Assembly: GCA_026706985.1 (NCBI GenBank)
Contig: JAPOXR010000061.1
Coordinates: forward strand, 45,145-109,144
Reading direction: 5' to 3'
DNA from: Paracoccaceae bacterium
Lineage (GTDB): Bacteria > Pseudomonadota > Alphaproteobacteria > Rhodobacterales > Rhodobacteraceae
DNA length: 64,000 nt
Positions within the stretch are counted from its first letter, which is position 1. The number at the start of each line of letters is the position of its first letter. Below the pieces are notes generated by a model. It searched no databases. It saw nothing but the letters and a program-made list of their open reading frames with translations, and was not told the origin of the DNA. The position numbers and the translations under genes were made by a program. This document shows, piece by piece, positions 27,786 through 37,453 of this stretch.

Positions 27786-29456
27786 TCAATTGACGCCCGG
27801 CTTCAACGACTGAGCCGCGATAACCCCGGCCTGGATTTCGGATGCACCCTCAAAAATGCTGAGGATCCTGGCGTCGCACAGGATTCGACTGACAGGGGAT
27901 TCAAGGGCAAATCCGTTACCGCCATGAATCTGCACCGCATTGTCGGCCGCCGTCCAGGCAACGCGGGCGGCCAGCATTTTCGCCATTCCCGCCTCAAGAT
28001 CGCAGCGCCGCCCGCTATCCTTGCTGTCGGCGGCAAAATAGGTCAATTGCCGGCAGGCCATGATCTCCGCCGCCATCAGCGCCAATTTTGATGCGACGCG
28101 CGGGAAGTCGATCAGTCTTTTTCCGAATTGCCGTCTTTCGGATGCGTATCGCAGAGCCGCATCCAGCGCCGACTGAGCGACGCCGATGGCACGGGCGGCG
28201 GTCTGAATCCGTGCCGATTCGAAGGTTTCCATCAGCTGTCTGAAACCCTGACCCTCGACTCCCCCGAGCAGCGAGTCCGCATCCACCCGGAAGCCATCAA
28301 ATTCGACACTGTATTCCTTCATTCCCCGGTAACCGATAACTTCGATTTCGAATCCTGAAATCCCCTCATCCGGAAACATATCGGAGCCTTCACACGGCCG
28401 CTTCTCGGCGACAAACATCGACAATCCCCGATAGTCCCGGCTGCTGCGGTCCGTGCGTGCCAGCAAGGTCAGCATATTGGCTCTGGCCGCATGGGTGATC
28501 CATGTCTTGGAGCCCTGTATACGGTAACCATCACTGGATTTCTCAGCCCGGGTCGACAGCGATCCGAGATCAGATCCGGCTCCCGGCTCGGTAAACACCG
28601 CGGTCGGCAGAATCTCGCCGCAGGCGATTTTCGGCAGCCAGCTGCCTTTCTGCGTTTCGGTGCCGCCGCAACGGATCAATTCCGCGGCGATTTCGGACCG
28701 TGTGGCAAGCGATCCCACTCCGAGATGGCCGCGCGACAATTCCTCCGAGACCACGCACATCGCGGTTTTCGGCATTCCGGCACCGCCGAACCGTTCCGGA
28801 ATCGTCAGCCCGAACACGCCCATTTCGGCGATTTCTTCAACCAAAGCGGTTGGGATGAGCAGATCATCCAGATGCCAGCCCTGTGCGTATGGCACAATTC
28901 TGTCATCAGAGAAGCGTCGGATCTGGCCGCGGATTTCCTCCATTTCATCGTCTAACCCGCTGGCACCGAACATCGCCGCGCCGACATCATGCAGCATGAG
29001 TTCGACCAGGCGGGCCCGCGCATCGGCACTGTTTCCGGCGATGAGATGACGGATCGGGAGCGGCATGTCCGTCTGCGCCGACTGGTCTTCCGGCATGAGA
29101 TCGTGAAGGCGGGCGAATTCACTCTGGTTCATCGGAATACCGCCGAAAAACTGCGCCGCATACTCGCCGCACACGATCTGCAGCAACAGCCGTTCGATCT
29201 CACCGAAACGGCCCTCGGATTCGAGACTCTGTGACCAGCGATGCATTTGCCTCAGCGCTTCCAGCACCGTCGCGAACCAGGCGAATGCATGTCCCGCGGA
29301 TTGCTCATGCGCATGCACCCGTCCCTTTTGGTCGCAAATCCTGCCCTGCAATGATGACTTCACATCCTGCAGAAGCTGTTCAAGAAGGGTTATGCATGTG
29401 CCAAGCTGCGGACCGGACTGCCGGTCGTGACTCGATTCCTGTATGGGCTGCGACAT
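27786..29456 (-). CDS. Acyl-CoA dehydrogenase-family protein
   Basis: FGLTIPERFGGAGM; PTAVFTEPGAGSDLGSLSTRAEKSSDGYRIQGSKTWITHA; QIHGGNGFALESPVSRILCDARILSIFEGASEIQ. Confidence 0.93.
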   Translation of the reverse strand: MSQPIQESSHDRQSGPQLGTCITLLEQLLQDVKSSLQGRICDQKGRVHAHEQSAGHAFAWFATVLEALRQMHRWSQSLESEGRFGEIERLLLQIVCGEYAAQFFGGIPMNQSEFARLHDLMPEDQSAQTDMPLPIRHLIAGNSADARARLVELMLHDVGAAMFGASGLDDEMEEIRGQIRRFSDDRIVPYAQGWHLDDLLIPTALVEEIAEMGVFGLTIPERFGGAGMPKTAMCVVSEELSRGHLGVGSLATRSEIAAELIRCGGTETQKGSWLPKIACGEILPTAVFTEPGAGSDLGSLSTRAEKSSDGYRIQGSKTWITHAARANMLTLLARTDRSSRDYRGLSMFVAEKRPCEGSDMFPDEGISGFEIEVIGYRGMKEYSVEFDGFRVDADSLLGGVEGQGFRQLMETFESARIQTAARAIGVAQSALDAALRYASERRQFGKRLIDFPRVASKLALMAAEIMACRQLTYFAADSKDSGRRCDLEAGMAKMLAARVAWTAADNAVQIHGGNGFALESPVSRILCDARILSIFEGASEIQAGVIAAQSLKPGVN

Positions 29457-29533
29457 GAAAGGTAATTCGATCCTGGGACGGGTGCAGCTAAACCGCCCGG
29501 CGCAAACCCGCAAGAGTTATACGTTCTGAACAG

Positions 29534-30280
29534 ATGGAACCCCACCTGCTCATTGCACTCATATGTCTGGCGCTGAGCGCCGGCTTCATCAAAGGCATCA
29601 CCGGATTCGCCTTTCCGATGATCATGTTTTCCGGAATGTCCGTCTTCCTCGAGCCGGGTGAAGCTGTGGCTCTGCTTGCCTTCCCGCTGCTTGCGGTCAA
29701 TCTGCTGCAGGCATTTCAATTCGGCCCCGCCGCCGCCCGGCGTGAAATCCGGGCATGTCTTCCGATGACAGTGGCGCTCTGTATCGCCATCATCGCAGCC
29801 GCTCCGCTGGTGAACATCCTCGAGCCGGCGCAGCTTTTCACCGTGCTCGGGCTCGTGATCACGGTCACAGCCGCCATTCAATTGGTCGGCGTCAGGCTTC
29901 GACTTCCCGCGCATCTGCACCGACCCGGCGCCATTGCCGCCGGCATAGCGGCGGGGTTCTGCGGCGGCTTTGCCGGAGTCTGGGCGCCGCTGATTGTCCT
30001 GTTTCTGCTCGCACTGGAAATCGACAAACAAACCCAGATTGTGCGTCAGGGCATCATCTACAGCGCCGGTTCACTGGTACTCATCGCCGCGCATCACCGC
30101 ACCGGTGTGCTCGGAGCAGAAAACCTCCCGCTCTCGCTGCTGCTCATCCTGCCGGCGGTGCTTGGACTGGGTGCCGGAGCAATCGTGCTCAGTCGCCTCA
30201 ATCGAACCGTTTTCGTGAAGGCCACATTGCTGGTTCTGATCGCAGCGGGCATTAATCTGCTCTGGCGGGCGGTCAGTTGA
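29534..30280 (+). CDS. TauE/SafE-family sulfite exporter-like membrane protein
   Basis: ~8 TM; LSAGFIKGITGFAFPMIMFSGMSVFL; AGIAAGFCGGFAGVWAPLIVLFL. Confidence 0.85.
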   Translation: MEPHLLIALICLALSAGFIKGITGFAFPMIMFSGMSVFLEPGEAVALLAFPLLAVNLLQAFQFGPAAARREIRACLPMTVALCIAIIAAAPLVNILEPAQLFTVLGLVITVTAAIQLVGVRLRLPAHLHRPGAIAAGIAAGFCGGFAGVWAPLIVLFLLALEIDKQTQIVRQGIIYSAGSLVLIAAHHRTGVLGAENLPLSLLLILPAVLGLGAGAIVLSRLNRTVFVKATLLVLIAAGINLLWRAVS

Positions 30281-30297
30281 CCAGTCGCCGAATGCAT

Positions 30298-31857
30298 CTA
30301 ACTGCGCTTGAACCTGGCAAAATTGTCACTGAATTCCCCGGCGATTTTCGCCGCCGCGGCATCATATTCAGTTTCGCTCTGCCAACTCCTGCGTGGCATG
30401 AGCATATCCCCGGGAACGGAAGGCACCGACTGCGGGACGGCGAGGCCGAAGCCTGTTTCCACGGCAAACCGGCAGTCCTCCAGGGAGCCCGAAAGCGCCG
30501 CCGAAATCAGGGCGCGTGTGACGGCGAGCGGAATCCGTTTGCCGACACCATAGCCGCCACCGGTCCAACCTGTGTTCACCAGCCAGCAGGCGGCGCCGGT
30601 CTCCTGGATTCTCCGCTTCAGAAGGCGGCCGTATATTTCCGGATGCAGGGGCAGAAAGGGGCTGCCGAAACATGCGGAAAAGATCGATTTCGGCTGTGTC
30701 AGACCTTGCTCGGTGCCCGGAATCCGGGCCGTGTAGCCGGAAAGGAAGTGATGCATGGCCTGATCCGGAGTCAGCTTCGCTATCGGCGGCAGCACAGCAT
30801 TCATGTCGCAGGTCAGCATAAAGATGTGCTTCGGATGCCCGGCCATGCCGGATGATGATGCGCCCGCCACCGCGCTCAGCGGATAGGAACTGCGCCCATT
30901 TGCGGTAATGCTGTCATCGGCGAAATCGGGTTGACGCGTCTGCGGGTCGAAAACAACATTTTCCAGGATTGTGCCGGCCGCTGTGGATGCGGCGTAAATT
31001 TCCGGCTCCGACAACGCGGTTAAATTCAACACCTTGGCATAGCAGCCATTTTCAATATTGAAGATGCCGTCAGCCGTCCAGGCATGCTCATCATCACCGA
31101 TCAATTCGCGCTCGGAAGTGGCTGACAATGTGGTTTTTCCGGTGCCGGAAAGGCCGAAAAATATTGCCGAATCCGTGGTATCGCCGGGTGCCTGATTGGC
31201 GGCGCAGTGCATCGGCAGCACATCCCGGTCAGGATACAGGAAATTGACCAGGGTGAAGACCGACTTCTTGATCTCGCCGGAGTAACCTGTGCCGCCGATC
31301 AGGACGATCCGTTTCTCAAGATTGATCGCGATCACGGTTTCCGACCGACAGCCATGGCGTTCCGGCCGCGCCCGGAATGACGGGCAGTCAATGAGCAGAA
31401 AATCAGGTGACGGCTCCCGCCCGGTGGGTTCGGGGCGCAGCATGTACCGGCTGTACAGGCTGTGCCAGGCCAGTTCGGTCACGATACGTACCTTTAGGCT
31501 GCATGATGGGTCAGCCCCGGCGAGCGTATCCTGAATAAAGACCTCCCGATCGGACAGATGCCGGCAAAAATCGGCCCAGAGCAGGTCAAATTTTCCGCTG
31601 TCCAGTAATTTGTTCTGTTCAAGCCAGATGCGTTCCACCTGAGCCGGGGCGGCGGTGAAATATTTATCCTCCGCCGAACGGCCGGTCCGCGCACCTGACT
31701 TCACCAGCAATGTATAACCGGCACCGGTCTTTGCCTCGCCGCGCAACAGTGCCAACTCCAAAAGCCGTGGCCCGGTCAATCCCGTATGCAGGGCGGCCGC
31801 CGCGATCTTTTCCCCGTTGAAGTGAAATGATGCGTGACCGGGCATCGGGGATTTCAA
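30298..31857 (-). CDS. pckA: Phosphoenolpyruvate carboxykinase (ATP)
   Basis: RTGRSAEDKYF; GGTGYSGEIKKSVFTLVNFLYP; FFGLSGTGKTTLSA; IGDDEHAWTADGIFNIENGCYAK. Confidence 0.97.
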   Translation of the reverse strand: MKSPMPGHASFHFNGEKIAAAALHTGLTGPRLLELALLRGEAKTGAGYTLLVKSGARTGRSAEDKYFTAAPAQVERIWLEQNKLLDSGKFDLLWADFCRHLSDREVFIQDTLAGADPSCSLKVRIVTELAWHSLYSRYMLRPEPTGREPSPDFLLIDCPSFRARPERHGCRSETVIAINLEKRIVLIGGTGYSGEIKKSVFTLVNFLYPDRDVLPMHCAANQAPGDTTDSAIFFGLSGTGKTTLSATSERELIGDDEHAWTADGIFNIENGCYAKVLNLTALSEPEIYAASTAAGTILENVVFDPQTRQPDFADDSITANGRSSYPLSAVAGASSSGMAGHPKHIFMLTCDMNAVLPPIAKLTPDQAMHHFLSGYTARIPGTEQGLTQPKSIFSACFGSPFLPLHPEIYGRLLKRRIQETGAACWLVNTGWTGGGYGVGKRIPLAVTRALISAALSGSLEDCRFAVETGFGLAVPQSVPSVPGDMLMPRRSWQSETEYDAAAAKIAGEFSDNFARFKRS

Positions 31858-32519
31858 CCGGCGACAGCGGTAAGGCGACGGGTCAACAGGCGAAACGGCA
31901 ACAGTGCAAGCAGCGCGACCGCCAGTTTCACGCCCAAATCGGCTGCCGCCAAACTCATCCAGAAAGGGACATCCGCCCCGAAGCCGAGAAACCGGCTTGA
32001 TTCGTTTGCCCAGGAGACATCATTCGATGGCTCAAGAAAGGATAGCTGGGCCGAGAACGCGATGCCGAAAAACACGAAACTGTCCACCAAAGACCCGACA
32101 AAGGTCGAGACCAGCGGCGGCTTCCACCAAACGCCCAGCCGCAGCCGGTCGAACAGGGCAATATCCAGCAACTGGGCGATTAGGAAAGCGGTTCCCGAAC
32201 CAATGGCGATACGGAAACTGACCAAACTACCGGACGGCCCCTCAATCATACTGCCGACCAACGAGCACAGTATGCCGGTTGCGAATCCCCAGGCGACAAC
32301 CCGCCTTGCCGCCGACGGTCCATGCACCCGGTTGATGATGTCCGTCACCAGAAACGCGAACGGATATGTGAAAGCCCCCCAGGTCAGGAAATCACCGAAC
32401 AGGAACTGCACCAGTATATTGGACAGCAGAACGATCGCGGCCATGGCCGCTATGCCGCCGGCAATCGATGTATTGGAAGAAGCGTTCATGTTCTGGAAGT
32501 CGGGTTGCTGCGCGGCCAA
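31854..32519 (-). CDS. Queuosine precursor transporter (VUT/YhhQ family)
   Basis: LTWGAFTYPFAFLVTDIINRVHGPSAARRVVAWGF; IGSGTAFLIAQLLDIALFDRLR; start may be the internal Met at 32489. Confidence 0.9.
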   Translation of the reverse strand: MAAQQPDFQNMNASSNTSIAGGIAAMAAIVLLSNILVQFLFGDFLTWGAFTYPFAFLVTDIINRVHGPSAARRVVAWGFATGILCSLVGSMIEGPSGSLVSFRIAIGSGTAFLIAQLLDIALFDRLRLGVWWKPPLVSTFVGSLVDSFVFFGIAFSAQLSFLEPSNDVSWANESSRFLGFGADVPFWMSLAAADLGVKLAVALLALLPFRLLTRRLTAVAG

Positions 32520-32621
32520 GTGGCGAGATTCCGGATATTGTGCATGCCGGTTCCGGCCGGCCGGATACGGAGCCCTATAGAGACGGTAACACCCTGTCTC
32601 AAGTGCGTATCATGTGCCCGA

Positions 32622-33809
32622 TCACAACCCGACCTCCAACATCGCGCCGGCAAGAACCGGAATCGACTCCTCATTCAGCCCCGCCACATTGATGCGGCTG
32701 TCTCCGACCATATAGATGCCCTTGTCCGAGCGCATCCGCATCACCTGTTTCCCGGTGGCTCCGAGTAGCGAGAACATGCCTCTGTGGGCTGCGATGAATC
32801 CAAACCGGTCGGAACCCGAGAGACGACGCAGCTCGCCGGCCAGCGACTGGCGGAGTCGAAGCATGCGTTCGCGGATTTCACGCAACTCACTTTCCCACTC
32901 GGCCCTGAGTTCGTGATCCTGCAGAATCATGGTGACAAGCCTGGCGCCATGATCCGGTGGAAAGGAGAAATTCTGCCGGTTCAGATGCGCCAGCGTTGCC
33001 TGGGTCCTGGTGGCGGCTGCCGCGGATTCGGCGATCGCTAACAACAACCCTGTGCGTTCCCGGTAAATTCCGAAATTCTTTGAACAGCTGGCGGCGATCA
33101 ACATCTCCGGCAGTCGCGACGCAAGTAGCCGCACCCCCGCCGCATCCTCGTCCAGCCCATCTCCGAACCCCTGATAGGCAATATCGATCAGGGGGACCAA
33201 TCCTTTCGCCAGAACCAGATCGGAGACCGCCTGCCAGGCGGCCGCATCCAGATTTGCACCGGTCGGATTATGGCAACAGCCATGCAGGACGAGAACGTCA
33301 CCCGCATGCGCTTCCTCCAGATCCCGCATCATCGCATCAAAATCGACAGCCCGGCTGTGCCCGTCGAAATAACGGTAATTGCGGGTCGGAAGTCCGAGAT
33401 GGTCAGCTATCGAAAGATGGTTCGGCCAAGAGGGATCCGATATCCAGACTCGGGCGGAGGGTGAGGCGAGTTTGACCAGTTCAAGCGCCTGGCGCACCGC
33501 ACCGGTGCCGCCGGGCGTATGCACCGACGCCAGCCTGCCGGAGGGAACGCTGTCGGCGAGTGTCAACCCGGTCATTGCGTCGCGGAATTCAGCTTCACCG
33601 GCAAGCCCGGTATAGGCCTTTGTTTTTTCGGTTTCCCACAACCGCATTTCGGCGCGTTTGACGGCGCTCATGATCGGCGTGGTGCCGGACCGATCACGGT
33701 AGACCCCGACCCCAAGGTCATATTTCTGCGTCCTCGGATCGTCGCGGAATTCCTGAATGAGCCGGATTATCTTGTCCTGTGGCTGTTCTTTCAGGGATTG
33801 CAGCATCAT
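32622..33809 (-). CDS. Aromatic amino acid/aspartate aminotransferase (PLP, class I)
   Basis: DPRTQKYDLGVGVYRDRSGTTPIMSAVKRAE; HGCCHNPTGANLD; DIAYQGFGDGLDEDA; SCSKNFGIYRERTG. Confidence 0.94.
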   Translation of the reverse strand: MMLQSLKEQPQDKIIRLIQEFRDDPRTQKYDLGVGVYRDRSGTTPIMSAVKRAEMRLWETEKTKAYTGLAGEAEFRDAMTGLTLADSVPSGRLASVHTPGGTGAVRQALELVKLASPSARVWISDPSWPNHLSIADHLGLPTRNYRYFDGHSRAVDFDAMMRDLEEAHAGDVLVLHGCCHNPTGANLDAAAWQAVSDLVLAKGLVPLIDIAYQGFGDGLDEDAAGVRLLASRLPEMLIAASCSKNFGIYRERTGLLLAIAESAAAATRTQATLAHLNRQNFSFPPDHGARLVTMILQDHELRAEWESELREIRERMLRLRQSLAGELRRLSGSDRFGFIAAHRGMFSLLGATGKQVMRMRSDKGIYMVGDSRINVAGLNEESIPVLAGAMLEVGL

Positions 33810-34369
33810 TTATCCTTTCCTTGCGGATTGAGCCGGGAGCTCCGGACCGACCGCGTCCGTTCCTCACTTCTGACATGTGTGAAGCCCCGGCTTTCATATA
33901 GAGGCAGGGCACGGGGATGATCCAGCGTGCAGGTGTTTACGGTGATTTTCCTCACCCCGGGCATGGCCCAGCCACGGGCAATGGCCTGATCAAGCAGCCA
34001 ACCGCCCAGACCCTTTCCGATGGCCTGTTTCACCAGGCCAAAATAGGAAATATCGCAGATCCCGGCGCTCCGCGTATCCAGAACGAAGAAACCCTGCGGC
34101 CAGCCACCGATTATCATAGTGAACATGCGTGTCTCCGGAGACCGGACATAGGCTGCGACGATATCCGCATCTTCCAGATGCATGTCCTCCCACACATACT
34201 CGCCTCCGACGGCGTCATACATGGCGAAGAAATACCAAGTCGGGAAATCCCTGGCTTCCAGCAACTGGACATTCCGCTCCGGCGAACGACCCGCCCCTTG
34301 GGACGGCGCACGCATCTCCAGCCAATCCACCCGATAGCTGAGAACGTGGCATTCCTTTGCCGATGTCAT
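33806..34369 (-). CDS. GNAT-family N-acetyltransferase
   Basis: ICDISYFGLVKQAIGKGLGGWLLDQAIARGW...VNTCTLDHPRALPLYESRGF. Confidence 0.88.
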   Translation of the reverse strand: MTSAKECHVLSYRVDWLEMRAPSQGAGRSPERNVQLLEARDFPTWYFFAMYDAVGGEYVWEDMHLEDADIVAAYVRSPETRMFTMIIGGWPQGFFVLDTRSAGICDISYFGLVKQAIGKGLGGWLLDQAIARGWAMPGVRKITVNTCTLDHPRALPLYESRGFTHVRSEERTRSVRSSRLNPQGKDK

Positions 34370-35214
34370 CCGGTTTCGATCGGCAGATCGGCGCGCCCAC
34401 CCCATTCTGACCATGATCCGTCATAGAGTGAATGATCACGATGGCCGAGAATCTCGAGCGCCAGACTAATGATCGCCGCTGCAACTCCGGAGCCGCAGCT
34501 GGTGATGACCGGTTGGTCAAGATTGACGCCGGCGGCGGCAAACACCTCCGTGAGCTCGCCGTGACTCTTGAAAGTCCGGTCCGGTCGAAGCAGCGAACTG
34601 TATGGAATATTGAGCGAATTCGGAATGTGGCCTGAACGCAGTCCGGGTCGCGGCTCCTGCGCCTCGCCACGGAAACGGTCCGACGGACGCGCATCAATGA
34701 TCTGAGCGCCGCCGCAGTCGGATGCCCGGGCGACTTCCTCCACCTGGCGCAGCATATAGGATTGCCGCCTCGGAGTCAGATGGTACCGCTTGCCGGCAAC
34801 CACTTCCGCCGTGGTTTCCCTGCCCTCCCGCATCCATTTCGGTAAACCGCCATCAAGGACTGCGACATCAAAAAAACCCATATAGCGGAACAGCCACCAG
34901 ACACGCGCCGCCGAGAACATACCGACGCTGTCATAGACAACAATCTGATGACCATCGCCGATGCCGGCATGGCGCAGTTTGGAGACAAACACTTCCGGCG
35001 GCGGAGCCATATGCGGCAAGGCTGAATCTCGGTCACAGATCTCATCAATGTCGAAAAACACCGCCCCTGGAATGTGGCACCCGGCGAATTCCGCACGGCC
35101 ATCGCGGCCCGCATTCGGCAGATGCCAGGAACCGTCGATGATCCGGATATCCGGCTTGCCGATATGCCGGCCCAGCCAATCGGTGGACACCAGTAGCTGC
35201 GGTTCCTCATATGC
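34366..35214 (-). CDS. Thiosulfate/3-mercaptopyruvate sulfurtransferase (rhodanese pair)
   Basis: LVSTDWLGRHIGKPDIRIIDGSWHLP; GAVFFDIDEICD; PVITSCGSGVAAAIISLALE. Confidence 0.92.
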   Translation of the reverse strand, partial: AYEEPQLLVSTDWLGRHIGKPDIRIIDGSWHLPNAGRDGRAEFAGCHIPGAVFFDIDEICDRDSALPHMAPPPEVFVSKLRHAGIGDGHQIVVYDSVGMFSAARVWWLFRYMGFFDVAVLDGGLPKWMREGRETTAEVVAGKRYHLTPRRQSYMLRQVEEVARASDCGGAQIIDARPSDRFRGEAQEPRPGLRSGHIPNSLNIPYSSLLRPDRTFKSHGELTEVFAAAGVNLDQPVITSCGSGVAAAIISLALEILGHRDHSLYDGSWSEWGGRADLPIETG

Positions 35215-35227
35215 CATCTTCAATCTT

Positions 35228-35704
35228 TCAACCCCGTTCGCGAAGTAGGCGTGCCTGCTCACGCTGCCAGTCGCGCCGGCGTTGCAACTGTCGCTTGTCG
35301 ACCCGTTTGCGTCCCCGCGCGATGCCTATTTTCAATTTGGCAATTCCCTTATGGTTGAAAAACAACCGCATGGGAACCAGCGTGAATCCTTCGCGCTTAG
35401 TCGCCGACCAGAGCTTGGCGAGTTCCCGTTGGCGGACCAGGAGCTTACGCTTCCGCCGGTCATCATGGTTAAATGCGCTGGATTTCGAATACGGCGAGAT
35501 CGACCCGTTGATCAGCCATAATTCGCCGTCTTCAACCGCGGCATAACTCTCAACTATGGAAGCCTGGCCGGCGCGCAGGGATTTCACCTCTGAACCGACG
35601 AGAACCATACCGCATTCAATCTCATCCATGATCATGAAATCGAACCGGGCACGTCGGTTTTCAGCCACCACGCGAAAGTTTTTCTGCGTCGGTTTTTCCG
35701 CCAT
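35228..35704 (-). CDS. smpB: SsrA-binding protein
   Basis: [83 protein letters not shown]. Confidence 0.96.
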   Translation of the reverse strand: MAEKPTQKNFRVVAENRRARFDFMIMDEIECGMVLVGSEVKSLRAGQASIVESYAAVEDGELWLINGSISPYSKSSAFNHDDRRKRKLLVRQRELAKLWSATKREGFTLVPMRLFFNHKGIAKLKIGIARGRKRVDKRQLQRRRDWQREQARLLRERG

Positions 35705-36197
35705 CACTCTGCCAGTCCCAACCAATACAACCACTTGCGCTCAATCAGAAGCTGCCCAATGACACAAGAATATTGCCGCCGGGTTTGACCCGATTTTCGA
35801 ACTACCGATGACGAAGGACAATTCGTGAGGCCTGGGACGGAACGACAATGGAACTCGAGCAACAAATGCCGATTTCACTGCCCTTTTGCCAGACAACCTC
35901 TGATCGAACCTCCTCCACAATACTGGCATCCGGCAAATGGCACTCAACATTCAGTGCTCGTGAATAGACGCCCTCATCGATTGCAAGCCACTATCATTGG
36001 ACACGCCGTGCTGTGTGAGCCGGTTCTGCCACGTATTCTGCCTCTTCTGAAATAACAACCAGTGTTGACGGCATCTTGCACATCCGGCGGTTGTCACACA
36101 GGCACCGCATCGTCAGCACTCAATAACTCCACATACAATCCTCGACTGCGAATAGCGCTTTGAGGCCTGCTTAAGCTTTTGCGGCACCAGCCTGTGT

Positions 36198-37091
36198 ATG
36201 ATACCATTTCGCGCAAATCTGAGGGAGGGAGGAGACACCTTGTTGCGACCTTTGGACAATCACATAAAGAGTCAGTTGACGCAGGGGCTCGTCGCAATCG
36301 GAGATAGGCTTGAGAGTGATGTGGTCACCATCATCAGCCCGATTGTTCCAGGGCTTGAGCTTCGATTACGCCAAGCCATCGAAGGGCTTCCAGAACACAA
36401 CAATGTCGTAACCGTCATCTTGGATACGCCCGGCGGAGTGGTCGAGGTCGTAGAACGGATGGTTAATGTGCTTCGGTCAGTGTATGAGGAAGTGATTGTC
36501 ATAGTGCCAGATCGAGCCATGTCTGCTGGCACGATTTTGGCACTGAGCGCTGACAGAATAATGATGGACCATCTGTCTTGTCTGGGACCGATTGACCCTC
36601 AGATCGAGAGAGACGGCAAATTGGTCCCGGCGCTGTCTTATCTGAATCAGTTCGAGAGATTGAACGAAAAGGCACAAAATGACCAATTGACTACAGCAGA
36701 ATATGCGTTGTTAAACAAATTGGATTTGGGAGAACTGTATCAATTCGAACAAGCGAGAGAATTGTCAATTGACCTGCTCATTAGATGGCTGACAAAGTAC
36801 AAGTTCAAAGACTGGAAATGGACAGAAACAAAAAGGAAAAAAGTCTCAATTGGCATGAAGGAGGAACGGGCTGGGGAGATAGCAGCATTGCTAAATGATC
36901 CTGAGAAGTGGCATTCTCATGGTCGTGCGATTGATGCGAAAACATTGCGTGAAGAAGTGAATCTAAAAATCGATAGTTTTGAAGAAAATGATGCGCTGTA
37001 CGCGGCAATTCGAGAATACTTTGAACTGCTTCGTGACTATATGCAACAAGGAAACCTCATCTCCTTCGTTCACACAAGGGAGTTCTTCTGA
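36198..37091 (+). CDS. SDH-type (serine dehydrogenase proteinase-like) ClpP/crotonase-fold serine protease
   Basis: NVVTVILDTPGGVVEVVERMVNVLR...VIVIVPDRAMSAGTILALSADRIMMDHLSCLGPIDPQI (candidate catalytic Ser in MSAGT). Confidence 0.82.
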   Translation: MIPFRANLREGGDTLLRPLDNHIKSQLTQGLVAIGDRLESDVVTIISPIVPGLELRLRQAIEGLPEHNNVVTVILDTPGGVVEVVERMVNVLRSVYEEVIVIVPDRAMSAGTILALSADRIMMDHLSCLGPIDPQIERDGKLVPALSYLNQFERLNEKAQNDQLTTAEYALLNKLDLGELYQFEQARELSIDLLIRWLTKYKFKDWKWTETKRKKVSIGMKEERAGEIAALLNDPEKWHSHGRAIDAKTLREEVNLKIDSFEENDALYAAIREYFELLRDYMQQGNLISFVHTREFF

Positions 37092-37092
37092 A

Positions 37093-37293
37093 ATGATCAA
37101 GGAAACAAGGTTCTTGCAGTTGAAAAAGGCCGAGATACTGAAACGCAACAAGAAAATTGATTCAAAGCTGGTCAACGCGCATGAAGGTCTTGAGCGTCAG
37201 CTAAAGAGAATTAGTGTAGAGATCAAACCGGAGTTCAAGTTAGAGCCTCCACTGGGCCGGGGGAGAATGCGATTGTCCAATAGAAACTATTGA
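37093..37293 (+). CDS. Small charged hypothetical protein immediately downstream of the SDH-type protease
   Basis: 66 aa, MIKETRFLQLKKAEILKRNKKIDSKLVNAHEGLERQLKRISVEIKPEFKLEPPLGRGRMRLSNRNY; starts 1 nt after the upstream stop. Confidence 0.55.
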   Translation: MIKETRFLQLKKAEILKRNKKIDSKLVNAHEGLERQLKRISVEIKPEFKLEPPLGRGRMRLSNRNY

Positions 37294-37453
37294 AGTCAAG
37301 AATGCATGGACGTGCAGTGACAGCGTTTTACTCAACCCCTTTCAATAATCCGCGTGTACATTGATTATCATTCAAATTTGGCACAACTTCCTTCCTCCAG
37401 CTAACCACAGTTCAGCATTCGACGTTTTCGCAGTTATTCACTAAACTCGGCTC

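Noticed and set aside
35705-36197. tmRNA (ssrA) or tRNA attachment site beside smpB
   Set aside because: No tmRNA-like or tRNA-like ends visible in this stretch; not supported.
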